A stretch of 35,100 bases of DNA from Roseburia sp. (GCA_023664685.1 JAMPFC010000022.1:1-35100); one strand, 5' to 3'. Numbered from the stretch's first letter, positions 24,086 to 32,945 are shown. Notes: generated from the sequence alone by a model not told the origin. Translations and numbers: made by a program.

Positions 24086-26020
24086 CTACGCATACCCCTC
24101 CTTCATATCTCCCGATTTGTACGCCTTCAAAAGCTCCATCAGATCACCGATCTCCTCCAACATTTCCTCCCCCTTATCCGTATCCGCAATATTCGCCCTG
24201 CTCTCCAGTTTTTCCACGAGTTTGATTTCGGGCGTCTGGTTGCTTTTCCCGGGGATAAATGGCTTATGCTCTGCAAGGCTCAAGCTGTGCGAATCATAGA
24301 TGAGCGTATATCCAGCGATTCCGGTCGCCTTCTGGTATGCTTTTGAGATGCCGCCGTCGATGACAAACAATTTCCCATCTGCTTTTACCGGACTCTCCCC
24401 ATTTTTGATCTTCACCGGGACGTGACCATTGACAATATGCCCCCTGTCCCCATCGATTTCAAACAGTTCCAGTATCCTCTTGCAGACAGAAGCCTCCTGT
24501 GAAAACACATAATAAGCATTATAATGCTCCTTCTGGAGTTCTTTGTCATCAAGGTAATAGTTTTCAAAAAATGCCATTTTATCCTTCCCATACAAGGGCG
24601 ACTTCGGGCCGCACCACAAATACCACATAAAATCACAGGCATATTCTTTTTCCTTCGTATTTTCACGAAAAAAATACGCCCGGTTTACGATTTCATCTAG
24701 TTTATCAAGAAGGCATTTTCCGCTATAACTTTTGCCGCTTATATTGACGCTCTGCAGCTCCCCCCGCTCATCCATCGGAATGCATCCGTGAAAAAGAAGG
24801 TTCTGGTTGCATACATGATACATGGAACCCTTTGAGAGAAGAAAACGGATATGCGCGTGCAATTTCTCACTGTGCAAAAACGAATTTTTCAGCACCTTCA
24901 TAAGTTCCTCCTCTCCCTCGGACAGCGCCAGCGGATCATCTGGATCGACCGTCGGGAAAAAGCGGTCTCTTAGCTCATAAAGCGTTCCACCGATCTCGAT
25001 CGTACCGTCAGAAAAATGGATTTTCCGAAACAGGCTGCGCTCTTTCATCTCCCATTCCGGGTATTTTTCCATAAGCCGCCCCTCTAACTTAAGCTGAATA
25101 ACAGTAATCGCCTTGTGCATTTTAGCCACCAGTTTAGCATCGACCGGATCGTAAATATTGTCATCTAACGTATTCGGATAATAAAGGCTGCACTCATCCT
25201 CTTTGTATGCCTCTGCCGCAAACACAGCAAGAGCGCGCAGATTCAGCCCATAGCCATCCTCGAGGACGTCAAAGTTATTGTAACGCATGGAAATGCGGAT
25301 CACATTGGCGATCAGGGCAGCATTGCCGGAAGCTGCCCCCATCCACGAAATATCATGATTTCCCCACTGTATATCCACATCGTGCATGGACATCAGCTCC
25401 TCCATGATGATATCCGCCCGCGGCCCCCTGTCATAAATATCACCGATGATATGGAGCTTATCGATCGCAAGCGACTGGATCAGCTCACACAGCGAAACGA
25501 TAAATTTTTCCGCCAGTTCCGTATCAATAATGGTGTTGATGATCTCATCATAATAAAAATCCTTATTGACGTCGTCGGTCACATTCAATAACTCATCAAG
25601 AATATAGACGAGGTCTTTGGCGACACGCTTTCTTACCCTTGAGCGGGTGTATTTTGCCGACACGGATTCACAGACAAGGATCAGGCGGTAGATCGTAAGC
25701 CGCTTCCACTCATCTGTCAACAGCTCTTTTTCCGCCAGTGATTTCATCTCCTTCTCCGGGTAATAGATCAAACTGGCAAGGGTCTCCCGCTCAGCATTTG
25801 AGACGGTTTTCCCAAATACCAGATCGATCTTTTTTTTGATTGTCCCGGAGGCACTTTTCAGCATATGGAGAAAGGCCTCATACTCACCATGAAGGTCACT
25901 AAAAAAATATTCCGTTCCTTTTGGCAGACTCCGGATCGCCGACAGATTGACCATCTCACTCGCCACACTGTCGATCGTCGGATACTCTTTTGCAAGAAGT
26001 TTTAAATATCTCTCATCCAT
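24086..26020 (-). CDS. fbp: Fructose-1,6-bisphosphatase, class III
   Basis: A 644-aa Bacillus-type class III FBPase, a calcineurin-like metallophosphatase that hydrolyses fructose 1,6-bisphosphate to fructose 6-phosphate. Metal ligands: Asp42 and His44 in FFSDLHGEYEAF, then IGDIYDRGPRAD, WGNHDISWMGAASGN and, near the end, GHVPVKI plus FVIDGGIS. The length is close to the 671 aa of Bacillus Fbp. ATG 26020 has GGGG 9 nt upstream; the GTG at 26035 is less well placed. It follows the mannitol-type PTS gene by 18 nt, so it is the last gene of that operon, an unusual home for a gluconeogenic enzyme. Confidence 0.96.
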   Translation of the reverse strand: MDERYLKLLAKEYPTIDSVASEMVNLSAIRSLPKGTEYFFSDLHGEYEAFLHMLKSASGTIKKKIDLVFGKTVSNAERETLASLIYYPEKEMKSLAEKELLTDEWKRLTIYRLILVCESVSAKYTRSRVRKRVAKDLVYILDELLNVTDDVNKDFYYDEIINTIIDTELAEKFIVSLCELIQSLAIDKLHIIGDIYDRGPRADIIMEELMSMHDVDIQWGNHDISWMGAASGNAALIANVIRISMRYNNFDVLEDGYGLNLRALAVFAAEAYKEDECSLYYPNTLDDNIYDPVDAKLVAKMHKAITVIQLKLEGRLMEKYPEWEMKERSLFRKIHFSDGTIEIGGTLYELRDRFFPTVDPDDPLALSEGEEELMKVLKNSFLHSEKLHAHIRFLLSKGSMYHVCNQNLLFHGCIPMDERGELQSVNISGKSYSGKCLLDKLDEIVNRAYFFRENTKEKEYACDFMWYLWCGPKSPLYGKDKMAFFENYYLDDKELQKEHYNAYYVFSQEASVCKRILELFEIDGDRGHIVNGHVPVKIKNGESPVKADGKLFVIDGGISKAYQKATGIAGYTLIYDSHSLSLAEHKPFIPGKSNQTPEIKLVEKLESRANIADTDKGEEMLEEIGDLMELLKAYKSGDMKEGYA

Positions 26021-26038
26021 TGCTGATTTCCCCACACT

Positions 26039-27928
26039 TTATTGCAATTTTCCTAAAATCCACGCTACGTCGTCGGTCGTTTTCATTTTCTCCATCACAT
26101 CTTCATCCTCAAGGGCTTCACAGATCTTTTGCAGAAGATCAAGATGCTCATCGCCGATGCCAGCGATTCCAAAGACTAACTGTGCCTTCTCATCTCCGAA
26201 ATCCACGCCCTCCGGATACTGTACAAGCACGATTCCGGTCTTTTTGACCGAACCTTTCGCCTCCGATGTACCGTGTGGGATCGCCAGTCCCATTCCCATA
26301 TACGTCGTCGTCAATCTCTCGCGCTCAAGCATCGCCTCCACATAGCTCTCATCGACACAGCCCTGTTTTACCAACAACTCTCCCGCCGCACGGATCGCCT
26401 CTTCTTTGGATACCGGCGACTGGTTTAAGCGGATACCATTTTCATCAATCACACGTTTCTTCGGTTCGTCCTTTTTCACATCCTCTGACACCGCTTCCGA
26501 CTGCGCTGATGCCGGCGCCGCCATATCCTTTCCGGTCACTAACTGCTCATAGAACGCATCCAGAGACGGATCTGCCAGAAAATTCCCGATCGTAATAAGC
26601 TTCGCCTGCGGCGCTGATTTTCTTGCACGGTCTGCCAATGTCGTCTGTACGACTGCCACATCACAGTCTGCCGGAATATTATCTACGGAGGTATTTTTTA
26701 CGATGATCTCCGGACGGTCATTTTTGATCCGGTTGCGGAATTTCGTCGCTCCCATCGCCGATGACCCCATCCCGGCGTCACAGGCAAATATGATCTTCTT
26801 AATACCAGAGGTATCACCGATCGCATCACTTTGTGCCACAGCCTGCCCCTTCGACTCCGCTTTCATCTGCTTCATCTGATCCTGCGCATCCGATAAACTT
26901 CCCTTTTTGCCATCCGTCATTTTGATGATCGGTGCGGCGATCAGGAACGATACAACAGCCGCGATCGCTACGCCAAGTATCGTAAATACGATCTTATCCT
27001 TTGGCGTCATCGACAAAAAGGCGATGATCGACCCCGGCGAGGATGGCGCTTTCAAACCGCAGCCCGTCAGTGAGAAAAAGAAGATGGAACATATATTTCC
27101 TACGATCGGCGCTACGATCACGATCGGATTCATGAGGATATACGGAAAATAAATCTCATGAATCCCGCCAAAGAAGTGGATGATGACTGCTCCCGGTGCG
27201 GACTGCTTTGTCGCTTTGTCCTTTGCCATAAAACAGTATGCCAGAAGCACGCCAAGTCCCGGCCCCGGATTCGCCTCAAGCATATACATGATCGACTGTC
27301 CCGCTGTCTGCGCCTGCTCCGAACCGATCGGCGTAAAAATCCCATGATTGATGGCATTGTTTAAGAAAAGCACCTTCGCAGGCTCCACGAAAATCGCAAC
27401 CAGCGGCAACAGCGCATGGTCAATCAAAATTTGCACGCCTTCTGACAATACTTTCAAGATCACGGTCATAACCGGGCCGATCAGGAAATACCCGATGATC
27501 GCAACGATCATACCGAGAATGCCGACGGAAAAGTTATTGATCAGCATTTCAAAGCCAGTCGGCATATGGCCATCCATCAGCTCGTCAAATTTTTTGATGA
27601 CCCAGCCGGCAAATGGCCCGATGACCATCGCCCCCATGAGCATCGGCTGTCCCTCCGAACCGCCGACACCGGCGATGCAGCCCATAATGGCGATCGCTCC
27701 CATGACGCGCCCTCTGTCTCCTCCGATCAGCGCACCGCCCGTCGCAGCAATCAAAATCGGAAGAAGATACGTCAGCATATACGGTTGGATAGAAGCAAGC
27801 CCCTCATTCGGAAGCCATCCATCTGCGATAAATAACGCTGTGATAAGTCCCCATGCGATAAATGCACCGATGTTCGGCATCACCATCGACGATAAAAACT
27901 TACCAAATCTCTGTACCCCATTTTTCAT
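26039..27928 (-). CDS. mtlA: Mannitol-family PTS enzyme IICBA
   Basis: A 629-aa protein with domains in the order C-B-A, as in E. coli MtlA (637 aa). EIIC (about residues 1-340) has AFIAWGLITALFIADGWLP, FNNAINHG-like LFLNNAINHGIFTPIG and HFFGGIHEIYFPY. EIIB carries its phospho-Cys near 383 in IIFACDAGMGSSAMGA; EIIA has His near 552 in GLAIPHGTSEAK. It imports a hexitol (mannitol in known members) as the 6-phosphate. The ATG at 27928 lies 9 nt after AAGGAG. No mannitol-1-phosphate dehydrogenase is present; the SorE-like enzyme stands in its place, so the true substrate may not be mannitol. Confidence 0.93.
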   Translation of the reverse strand: MKNGVQRFGKFLSSMVMPNIGAFIAWGLITALFIADGWLPNEGLASIQPYMLTYLLPILIAATGGALIGGDRGRVMGAIAIMGCIAGVGGSEGQPMLMGAMVIGPFAGWVIKKFDELMDGHMPTGFEMLINNFSVGILGMIVAIIGYFLIGPVMTVILKVLSEGVQILIDHALLPLVAIFVEPAKVLFLNNAINHGIFTPIGSEQAQTAGQSIMYMLEANPGPGLGVLLAYCFMAKDKATKQSAPGAVIIHFFGGIHEIYFPYILMNPIVIVAPIVGNICSIFFFSLTGCGLKAPSSPGSIIAFLSMTPKDKIVFTILGVAIAAVVSFLIAAPIIKMTDGKKGSLSDAQDQMKQMKAESKGQAVAQSDAIGDTSGIKKIIFACDAGMGSSAMGATKFRNRIKNDRPEIIVKNTSVDNIPADCDVAVVQTTLADRARKSAPQAKLITIGNFLADPSLDAFYEQLVTGKDMAAPASAQSEAVSEDVKKDEPKKRVIDENGIRLNQSPVSKEEAIRAAGELLVKQGCVDESYVEAMLERERLTTTYMGMGLAIPHGTSEAKGSVKKTGIVLVQYPEGVDFGDEKAQLVFGIAGIGDEHLDLLQKICEALEDEDVMEKMKTTDDVAWILGKLQ

Positions 27929-27972
27929 TTTACACAACTCCTTTCACAATATATACGTTTACTCACGAATAC

Positions 27973-28734
27973 CTACAATAACTGTACCCCAGCTTTCTCG
28001 CATTCTGCGCAGAAAGCTTCGGGAACATTTTCATCTGCAATGACCAAATCTGTCTCCTCCAGACGACATATATGAAATGTACTTTTTTTATCGAGCTTGG
28101 AGGAATCCATCAGTATGATCTTCTCGGCAGCCTGTTTGAACACTGCCTGCTTGAGATGAGCTTCCATCGAAACCTCGCACGAAAAACCGGCATCTGACGC
28201 ATAGCTTGTAACTCCCAGAAACGCCAGATCAAAATTAAATGACCTCACTGACTCTGCCGTCTGCATCCCGCATACGCTCATACTGTATTTATTTAGTTCG
28301 CCCCCTAGCATGACGATGGCAGGATGCTTTAACTTTGACAATTCCACCGCACAGGTCATGCTGTTTGTAAAGATGAAATTGGGCTGATCCGGCCAGATTT
28401 TCGCCAGTGCTGTCGTCGTACTTCCCGAGTCCAGAAAAACCGATGTGTTCGGTTTGATAAGCGCTACCGCCTTTTCCACGATTTTTTCTTTTTCTGCCAC
28501 ATTCCGCACCGCCCGCCGTCCTATGTAATCATCCGTTCCGAGGACTACCTCGACGGATTTTGCGCCTCCGTGGATGCGGACGATCTTTTTCGCCTCATCG
28601 AGCGATTTAAGATCTGTCCGCAACGTCATCGGAGACACAGCCGGAAACTGTTTTTCCAACTGCGCAAATGTGATATTTCCTTTTTCGTTTATAAAATCTA
28701 CAATTAACTTTCTTCGTTGTTCCATTGAATCCAT
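27973..28734 (-). CDS. DeoR-family regulator of the hexitol-type PTS operon
   Basis: A 253-aa DeoR-family repressor with an N-terminal HTH (ITFAQLEKQFPAVSPMTLRT, then LKSLDEAKKIVRIHGGA) and a sugar-phosphate binding half (FLDSGSTTTALAKIW, TNSMTCAVELS, GGELNKYSMSVCG, ILMDSSKLDKK). It is the second gene of the operon; its ATG lies 4 nt after the stop of the dehydrogenase gene. The matching operators are probably the TTTTGTTT-type repeats around the operon promoter at 30037-30105. The effector is probably the sugar phosphate made by the PTS. Confidence 0.93.
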   Translation of the reverse strand: MDSMEQRRKLIVDFINEKGNITFAQLEKQFPAVSPMTLRTDLKSLDEAKKIVRIHGGAKSVEVVLGTDDYIGRRAVRNVAEKEKIVEKAVALIKPNTSVFLDSGSTTTALAKIWPDQPNFIFTNSMTCAVELSKLKHPAIVMLGGELNKYSMSVCGMQTAESVRSFNFDLAFLGVTSYASDAGFSCEVSMEAHLKQAVFKQAAEKIILMDSSKLDKKSTFHICRLEETDLVIADENVPEAFCAECEKAGVQLL

Positions 28735-28738
28735 AACT

Positions 28739-30001
28739 TTATTCCTCTACAAAATGGCTCAGCAAATATTCCTCTGCCTCCGGACACCATAAGCCCTTAT
28801 TGGCATCGAGAATATCAGCCAGACCGGTAAATCTCTCATCTTCTGCCCCCTTCGCACGAAAATCCTCCAGTGCGGTAAGCGGCATGTTCAGATGGGTATA
28901 GATCAGCTTCTTTCCGCCCGGGATCTTTGGCAGATTGAGTGTCGTCTCTGCAGCTGCGTCAAGACCGCCGACATGCGTAACCATAACCGCCGGATTGATC
29001 CGCTTCGCCGCTGTCAGTTCGAGTGACTCGATCATATCGGCGGTATTGCCACCGGTCGTCCCCATGACATGTGTGGAATTATAATGTACGTCATAGAAAT
29101 TTAACTTTGCGCCAAACTGGGTATCCGTCGGCCCCGCAAAGAAATTCAGACAGCCATCCCGTCCCAATACCCCGCTGCTCTGCTCCACTACTGCTGCGAC
29201 CGGCGCATAGCAGAGTACATCGTCAAATCCTGTCCCGCCTGTGAGTTCACGGAGTCCGGCAACCGGATCTTCCATCTCCCCGGTGTTTACAAAATGCAGA
29301 TCGATGCCATCCGCTTTTGCCTCCTCGACCGGGAACAGTTCCTCCGCGCGTTTTAGTCTGTCCTCATTTACATCCGTCACAACGACCATCGAGGGACGAA
29401 CATCCCGGTGAAGTGCGTAAGTCAGCGCCCCAAGCCCCATCGGCCCCGCACCCGCCATGATTGCAAGCTTTCCACCCTCTTTGATCCCCATCTCATGATG
29501 ATAAACTCCCATCTTCGTATGATAGGCCGCATTAAACGCCCCGATGCTGCAAGACATCGGCTCTGCCAAAGACGCCTCATAGTAGGCGCGCCCCTTATAC
29601 TCCAAAAGACACCCTAACTCCATCACCTCCGCCGGAATCACGCAATATGTGCAGTCTCCGCCAAAAAATTCATACGAATATCCCGGACTCCACATCGTTC
29701 CCTTATAATTCAGGGCGGGCTGCAATGTAAATTTCATGCCGGGTTTGAATTTGTCCTGATGCGCCGCTCCCACTTTTACAATGTCACCGGCAAATTCATG
29801 CCCCATGATCGCCGGATGCTCGGCCACATCCTCATGTACCCGCTTATGCTCTGTGCCGAGGATCGCACATTTGTATGTGGACATGCAAATGCTGTCTGAC
29901 ACTACCTTCACCAGAATCTCATCCTCTTTGATCTCCGGCAGCTCAAACTCATCCATCCTCAGATCATTTGCCCCATGAAGCCTTACCGCTCTTGTTTTCA
30001 T
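28739..30001 (-). CDS. Zinc-type dehydrogenase related to L-sorbose-1-phosphate reductase (SorE)
   Basis: A 420-aa medium-chain dehydrogenase. The N-terminal GroES-like part has VRLHGANDLRMDEFELPEI and AIMGHEFAGDIVKVG; the Rossmann part has LAIMAGAGPMGLGALTYALH; a conserved GCLNFFAGPTDTQFGAKLNF and NSTHVMGTTGGNTADMIESL follow. As I recall the family, this pattern resembles SorE of the sorbose operon, which interconverts L-sorbose 1-phosphate and glucitol 6-phosphate; no alignment could be run. Substrate choice (sorbose-, mannitol- or another hexitol phosphate) is open. GGAGA lies about 8 nt before the ATG. It is the first gene of a four-gene operon with a consensus promoter. Confidence 0.85.
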   Translation of the reverse strand: MKTRAVRLHGANDLRMDEFELPEIKEDEILVKVVSDSICMSTYKCAILGTEHKRVHEDVAEHPAIMGHEFAGDIVKVGAAHQDKFKPGMKFTLQPALNYKGTMWSPGYSYEFFGGDCTYCVIPAEVMELGCLLEYKGRAYYEASLAEPMSCSIGAFNAAYHTKMGVYHHEMGIKEGGKLAIMAGAGPMGLGALTYALHRDVRPSMVVVTDVNEDRLKRAEELFPVEEAKADGIDLHFVNTGEMEDPVAGLRELTGGTGFDDVLCYAPVAAVVEQSSGVLGRDGCLNFFAGPTDTQFGAKLNFYDVHYNSTHVMGTTGGNTADMIESLELTAAKRINPAVMVTHVGGLDAAAETTLNLPKIPGGKKLIYTHLNMPLTALEDFRAKGAEDERFTGLADILDANKGLWCPEAEEYLLSHFVEE

Positions 30002-30036
30002 TCAACAATCTCCTTTCCATTTTTTCGCCTTAATAT

Positions 30037-30107
30037 TTTTGTTTTAACAGTTTTTATTATTATAACAACAATTATTTCCGCTGTCAACACTTTTGTTTCA
30101 AAAGTTT
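30037..30107 (-). promoter_or_regulatory. Consensus promoter and two DeoR-type operators of the hexitol operon
   Basis: TTGACA (30082-30087, minus strand), a 17-bp spacer and TATAAT (30059-30064) are full consensus. ACTTTTGTTTCAAAAGT at 30089-30105 is a palindrome with 7-bp arms just upstream of the -35. A related TTTTGTTTTAACAGT at 30037-30051 covers the start site. The two sites are 54 bp apart and could be bridged by the operon's DeoR protein. Such a strong promoter would need tight repression. Confidence 0.7.
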
Positions 30108-30405
30108 CGGAATCAATTTTCAAAGCTTGCTGTTCAAAAGGTACCGGAAAAATATCGTGCAGTCGCAGGAATATTTCCGATGAGGACCTTATAAACGTGT
30201 CGGTCCTTAGGCTGCGTGTAAGGTGCGATTGCACAAAGTACAGAAATTGCACGAGGTGCGGAAAACGCACCTTGCAGCCTTTGTACCGCTACATGTTTAT
30301 CTAGCGGGAGCGGGTCCGAAGCGGAAACTATTCCTGCTGCTGCACAAAGTTTGCCAATTTCACGAACAGCAATCATTGAAAATTGATTTCCGTGTTCAAA
30401 AGTTT
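30097..30405. mobile_element. 287-bp multi-hairpin element with terminal inverted repeats and 11-bp flanking direct repeat (MITE-like)
   Basis: The element spans 30108-30394. Its ends are inverted: CGGAATCAATTTTCAA..TTGCTGTTC on the left and GAACAGCAA..TTGAAAATTGATTTCCG on the right. Directly outside lies TTCAAAAGTTT on both sides (30097-30107, 30395-30405), as expected of a target duplication. Inside are four more hairpins: 30144-30179 (GGAAA..ATAT/ATATTTCC), AGGACC/GGTCCT, GGCTGC..AAGGTGCG/CGCACCTT GCAGCC, and CCGCTA/TAGCGG. It encodes no transposase. It may be a MITE or a repeated structured RNA. A 91-codon frame (30134-30409, minus) runs through it. Confidence 0.6.
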
Positions 30406-30423
30406 TCACTCTCCATCTATTCT

Positions 30424-30453
30424 ATTATATCCACAAATAACCATATTACCCAA
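30424..30453 (-). promoter_or_regulatory. Candidate promoter reading into the 287-bp element
   Basis: TTGGGT (30448-30453, minus strand), an 18-bp spacer and TATAAT (30424-30429). Transcription from about 30417 would cover the whole element and run toward the hexitol operon. Confidence 0.45.
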
Positions 30454-30494
30454 AAAAGACAGCAATCCTTTTTATCAAGATTACTGTCTTTTTA
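30452..30494 (-). terminator. Terminator of the NYN/PIN-like gene
   Basis: AAAAAAGACAG-AATC and GATT-CTGTCTTTTT pair around a short loop, with T-rich sequence on both sides. It lies about 34 bp after the stop codon of the gene at 30528. Confidence 0.75.
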
Positions 30495-30527
30495 TTAAAC
30501 CCTCTTTTATTAAATTTTCCTTTAATT

Positions 30528-31406
30528 TTATTTCCCCTTGATCACACAGAGTAGCGGACGAAGCACCTCATAATATCTCTGTTGAGGCTTTTTTCCAAAT
30601 TTTCGGTCAAACTCCTCCTTGATCGCCTTTCTATTTTTCCGGTTATGTGACTGAATGATATTATATGCCTCTTCTGCCTTTGTTACATCCAAATCATGTA
30701 TATTTAGTACTATCGCAATCAGATTTATCCTGCGGGAACGCTCATCTCCGGTGCAGTGTTTTGAAAGCTCCGCCTTCCATTTGGCATCGTTCTTGATTTT
30801 CAGATACCAGTCATGCCCTCTTTCCGACCCCAAAATAGCAGTAAGTGCCTGATGCCATCCGCCCAGATTAGAGATCGGAACCGATCTGGCAATCCCCATC
30901 ACACACTCTTCTTCTGTTAATTTCCTCTGTACCGCCATTTCTTCCCGGAAAGCAGCCACCAGAACCGCTTTTTCTGACGAAGAATTTTTGACCTTCTTAT
31001 TCTTTTTCTTCTGTGCCTTCTTTTTATTTGGTTTTTTCTTACTTATGACTTTAAAGCCTTTCTGACAAATTTTAATCCCCCGGCTCTTCCAAAAATCAAT
31101 GGCCGCCTGATAATCCTTATCATTAGAATAAATACAAAACGATGCTTTGGGATGTTTCGCAATCAGATAAGACAATACCCCGATCAGTTGATAATCCAAT
31201 GCATTAATCCCCGACGCACACTCCAACCAGAGAATTTTGGGATTATGCACCTGCTTTATCAAAAATTCTTCCAGATGCTTTGAATGATTTTTTGTATAAA
31301 ACGTAATGATCCGATCTTTCCTGCGGATCTTCTTCGGCATATCAAACCACCTGTCGCCGACATTTTCTGTATCAATTAAATAATATTTCCTGTTCAAATT
31401 TTTCAC
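30528..31406 (-). CDS. NYN/PIN-like domain protein with Lys-rich linker
   Basis: A 292-aa protein. Residues 1-120 look like a NYN/PIN-fold nuclease domain: YYLIDTENVGDRW with the first acidic pair, an acidic GINALDYQLIGVL and CIYSNDKDYQAAIDFW with the last Asp residues. A Lys-rich linker (KKKPNKKKAQKKKNKKVKN) joins it to a helical C-terminal half that has TEEECVMGIARSVPISNLGG and HDWYLKIKNDAKW. Such proteins are probably RNases; the target is unknown. The start is uncertain: GTG at 31406 has a weak binding site, TTG at 31397 has AGGTGA 6 nt upstream. It stands alone between terminator and promoter. Confidence 0.75.
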   Translation of the reverse strand: MKNLNRKYYLIDTENVGDRWFDMPKKIRRKDRIITFYTKNHSKHLEEFLIKQVHNPKILWLECASGINALDYQLIGVLSYLIAKHPKASFCIYSNDKDYQAAIDFWKSRGIKICQKGFKVISKKKPNKKKAQKKKNKKVKNSSSEKAVLVAAFREEMAVQRKLTEEECVMGIARSVPISNLGGWHQALTAILGSERGHDWYLKIKNDAKWKAELSKHCTGDERSRRINLIAIVLNIHDLDVTKAEEAYNIIQSHNRKNRKAIKEEFDRKFGKKPQQRYYEVLRPLLCVIKGK

Positions 31407-31490
31407 CTGTTCTTTTTATGCAAAAGTGTCCATAAGGCCTGATTCTTTGTACAATCCCTTCCTTTTTACCAAACTTGCAAATCCTAATGG

Positions 31491-32945
31491 TTACAGATAA
31501 ATATCCCAATACCCTTTTCGATCTGAACCCACTCTTCCTATGATGCCCTTCTCCTTTAAATTTTTAAGCTTAACAGAAACTGTCTTTCTACTTACACCAA
31601 GTATTTCAGCAAGTTCAACCGTTTTATATTTTGAATTATCTTTCAATAACTCAATAATCTTTTTTTCTGTAACATCTGTAACCTTTTCTGTAACATCTGT
31701 AACCTTTTCTGTAACATCACTGCTTTTTTTGCCACTTGTCAGCGTTGCTCCTGCAGACCGCATAGGAACGATCAATCTAAAAACATCGTCTTCCTCAAAA
31801 TCCGGCTCCGCATTAGAATAGATTTTCGTATACTTATACAAATTCCGAACACCCGAACCAAGCGAATCTGCATATCCAATATTCACAAAAAATTTTGCTA
31901 TGATAGGATTCTTCGGATAAGGAGTGAAATTCTCAAGGCTAATTCTCCCCTTCCATTGTGTCCTGCTCCAGTTCTCCGTCCATATTTTATCCTTTTCGAT
32001 AATCAGTTTTGCCGGAAATGCGCTCTTAAATTCCCTATGCACAAGCAGGTTACTGACAATCTCTCTGGCTATTGCAGTTCGCACACTTACACTAACATCA
32101 TCAATTAAGAAAAACTTGTCATCTGTATGCTTCTTAATAAAATCAATCAACAGGTCATAACTTTCCATCAAATTATTTTCCACAATCAGACGGTCATCAT
32201 AACGGTCTAAGTTCTCTACGCGGTAAATTGCATCTGTTTTGTAGCCCGGCACGCAGGACTGAATGGCCTCTGGCTTTCCGAGCAGGAGAATACACGCCAT
32301 ATTAAAGCCTTTTTTTCCACTTTCCATATCTTTTTCATAAAGTCCGGCACTTCGTAACAGCTCCATGTCCGTCATGTTCCCCCACGGATGATCTTTAAAT
32401 TTATTAACAGCCCTTTGCCGGGCTTTACTCACCAGATCCATGCACAAATCTTCCTCTGTGGCATACGGAAATATCTTACGCTCAATGTACGCTGCTGACT
32501 TTCTATTAGAAATATTCGCCACCAAGTCCGCAGATGTAGTCACATCCTGATCTGCATCTCCATTGCGGTCATATATCTTGCCACAACAAATCTCAATCTG
32601 CGAACTGACAGGAACATATACCCAAAGCACAATCATTCCCTTATACTCTATCTCCTCAAGATTTAAGTACAGAGATGGAGCCATTTTCTGCGGATTATTG
32701 AGCAGATTTATAAAATTCTGCTTCATATCAGCAATTTTTGCCGGATTTACGCCAATTACCTCTCCAACTTTCTTATCACCCCGCTTCACTTCCTTTACGC
32801 CAAGCAAAATATAACCACCGTAACGATTAGAGAACGAACTGACCGTCTCAAATACGCTGTCACTCAAAGAATTGACACTTTCTTTATATTCCAGTGTATA
32901 ACTCTCTCCCTCATTCAAAAATTCTTCTAATTTTTCAATCGTCAT
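31491..32945 (-). CDS. AlbA_2/Schlafen-type ATP-binding transcriptional regulator
   Basis: A 484-aa protein. The N-terminal AlbA_2 (Schlafen-like) domain shows ESYTLEYKESVNSLSDSVFE and FSNRYGGYILLGVKE. The middle is a HATPase_c_4 type domain, AIAREIVSNLLVHREF and YADSLGSGVRNLYKYT. After a linker with the repeat DVTEKVT comes a winged HTH, YKTVELAEILGVSRKTVSVK. Members are common in Firmicute accessory regions and are usually called ATP-binding or putative DNA-binding proteins; the cellular role is poorly known. GGGAG 7 nt before the ATG supports the start, and a strong promoter lies at 33033-33061. Confidence 0.88.
   Translation of the reverse strand: MTIEKLEEFLNEGESYTLEYKESVNSLSDSVFETVSSFSNRYGGYILLGVKEVKRGDKKVGEVIGVNPAKIADMKQNFINLLNNPQKMAPSLYLNLEEIEYKGMIVLWVYVPVSSQIEICCGKIYDRNGDADQDVTTSADLVANISNRKSAAYIERKIFPYATEEDLCMDLVSKARQRAVNKFKDHPWGNMTDMELLRSAGLYEKDMESGKKGFNMACILLLGKPEAIQSCVPGYKTDAIYRVENLDRYDDRLIVENNLMESYDLLIDFIKKHTDDKFFLIDDVSVSVRTAIAREIVSNLLVHREFKSAFPAKLIIEKDKIWTENWSRTQWKGRISLENFTPYPKNPIIAKFFVNIGYADSLGSGVRNLYKYTKIYSNAEPDFEEDDVFRLIVPMRSAGATLTSGKKSSDVTEKVTDVTEKVTDVTEKKIIELLKDNSKYKTVELAEILGVSRKTVSVKLKNLKEKGIIGRVGSDRKGYWDIYL
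31663..31718. repeat. 21-bp tandem repeat inside the AlbA_2 gene
   Basis: A 21-nt unit (TTTTCTGTAACATCTGTAAC plus C) occurs 2.7 times and codes for DVTEKVT repeats in the linker before the winged HTH. Because 21 is a multiple of 3, copy-number changes would keep the frame. Confidence 0.9.

Noticed and set aside
30108-30394. Group II intron or retron RNA
   Set aside because: No reverse transcriptase gene nearby and no recognisable domain V or msr/msd arrangement; a MITE-like element fits better.
31663-31718. Tandem repeats as a possible CRISPR
   Set aside because: No spacers; the repeat is contiguous, in frame and codes for part of the AlbA_2 protein.
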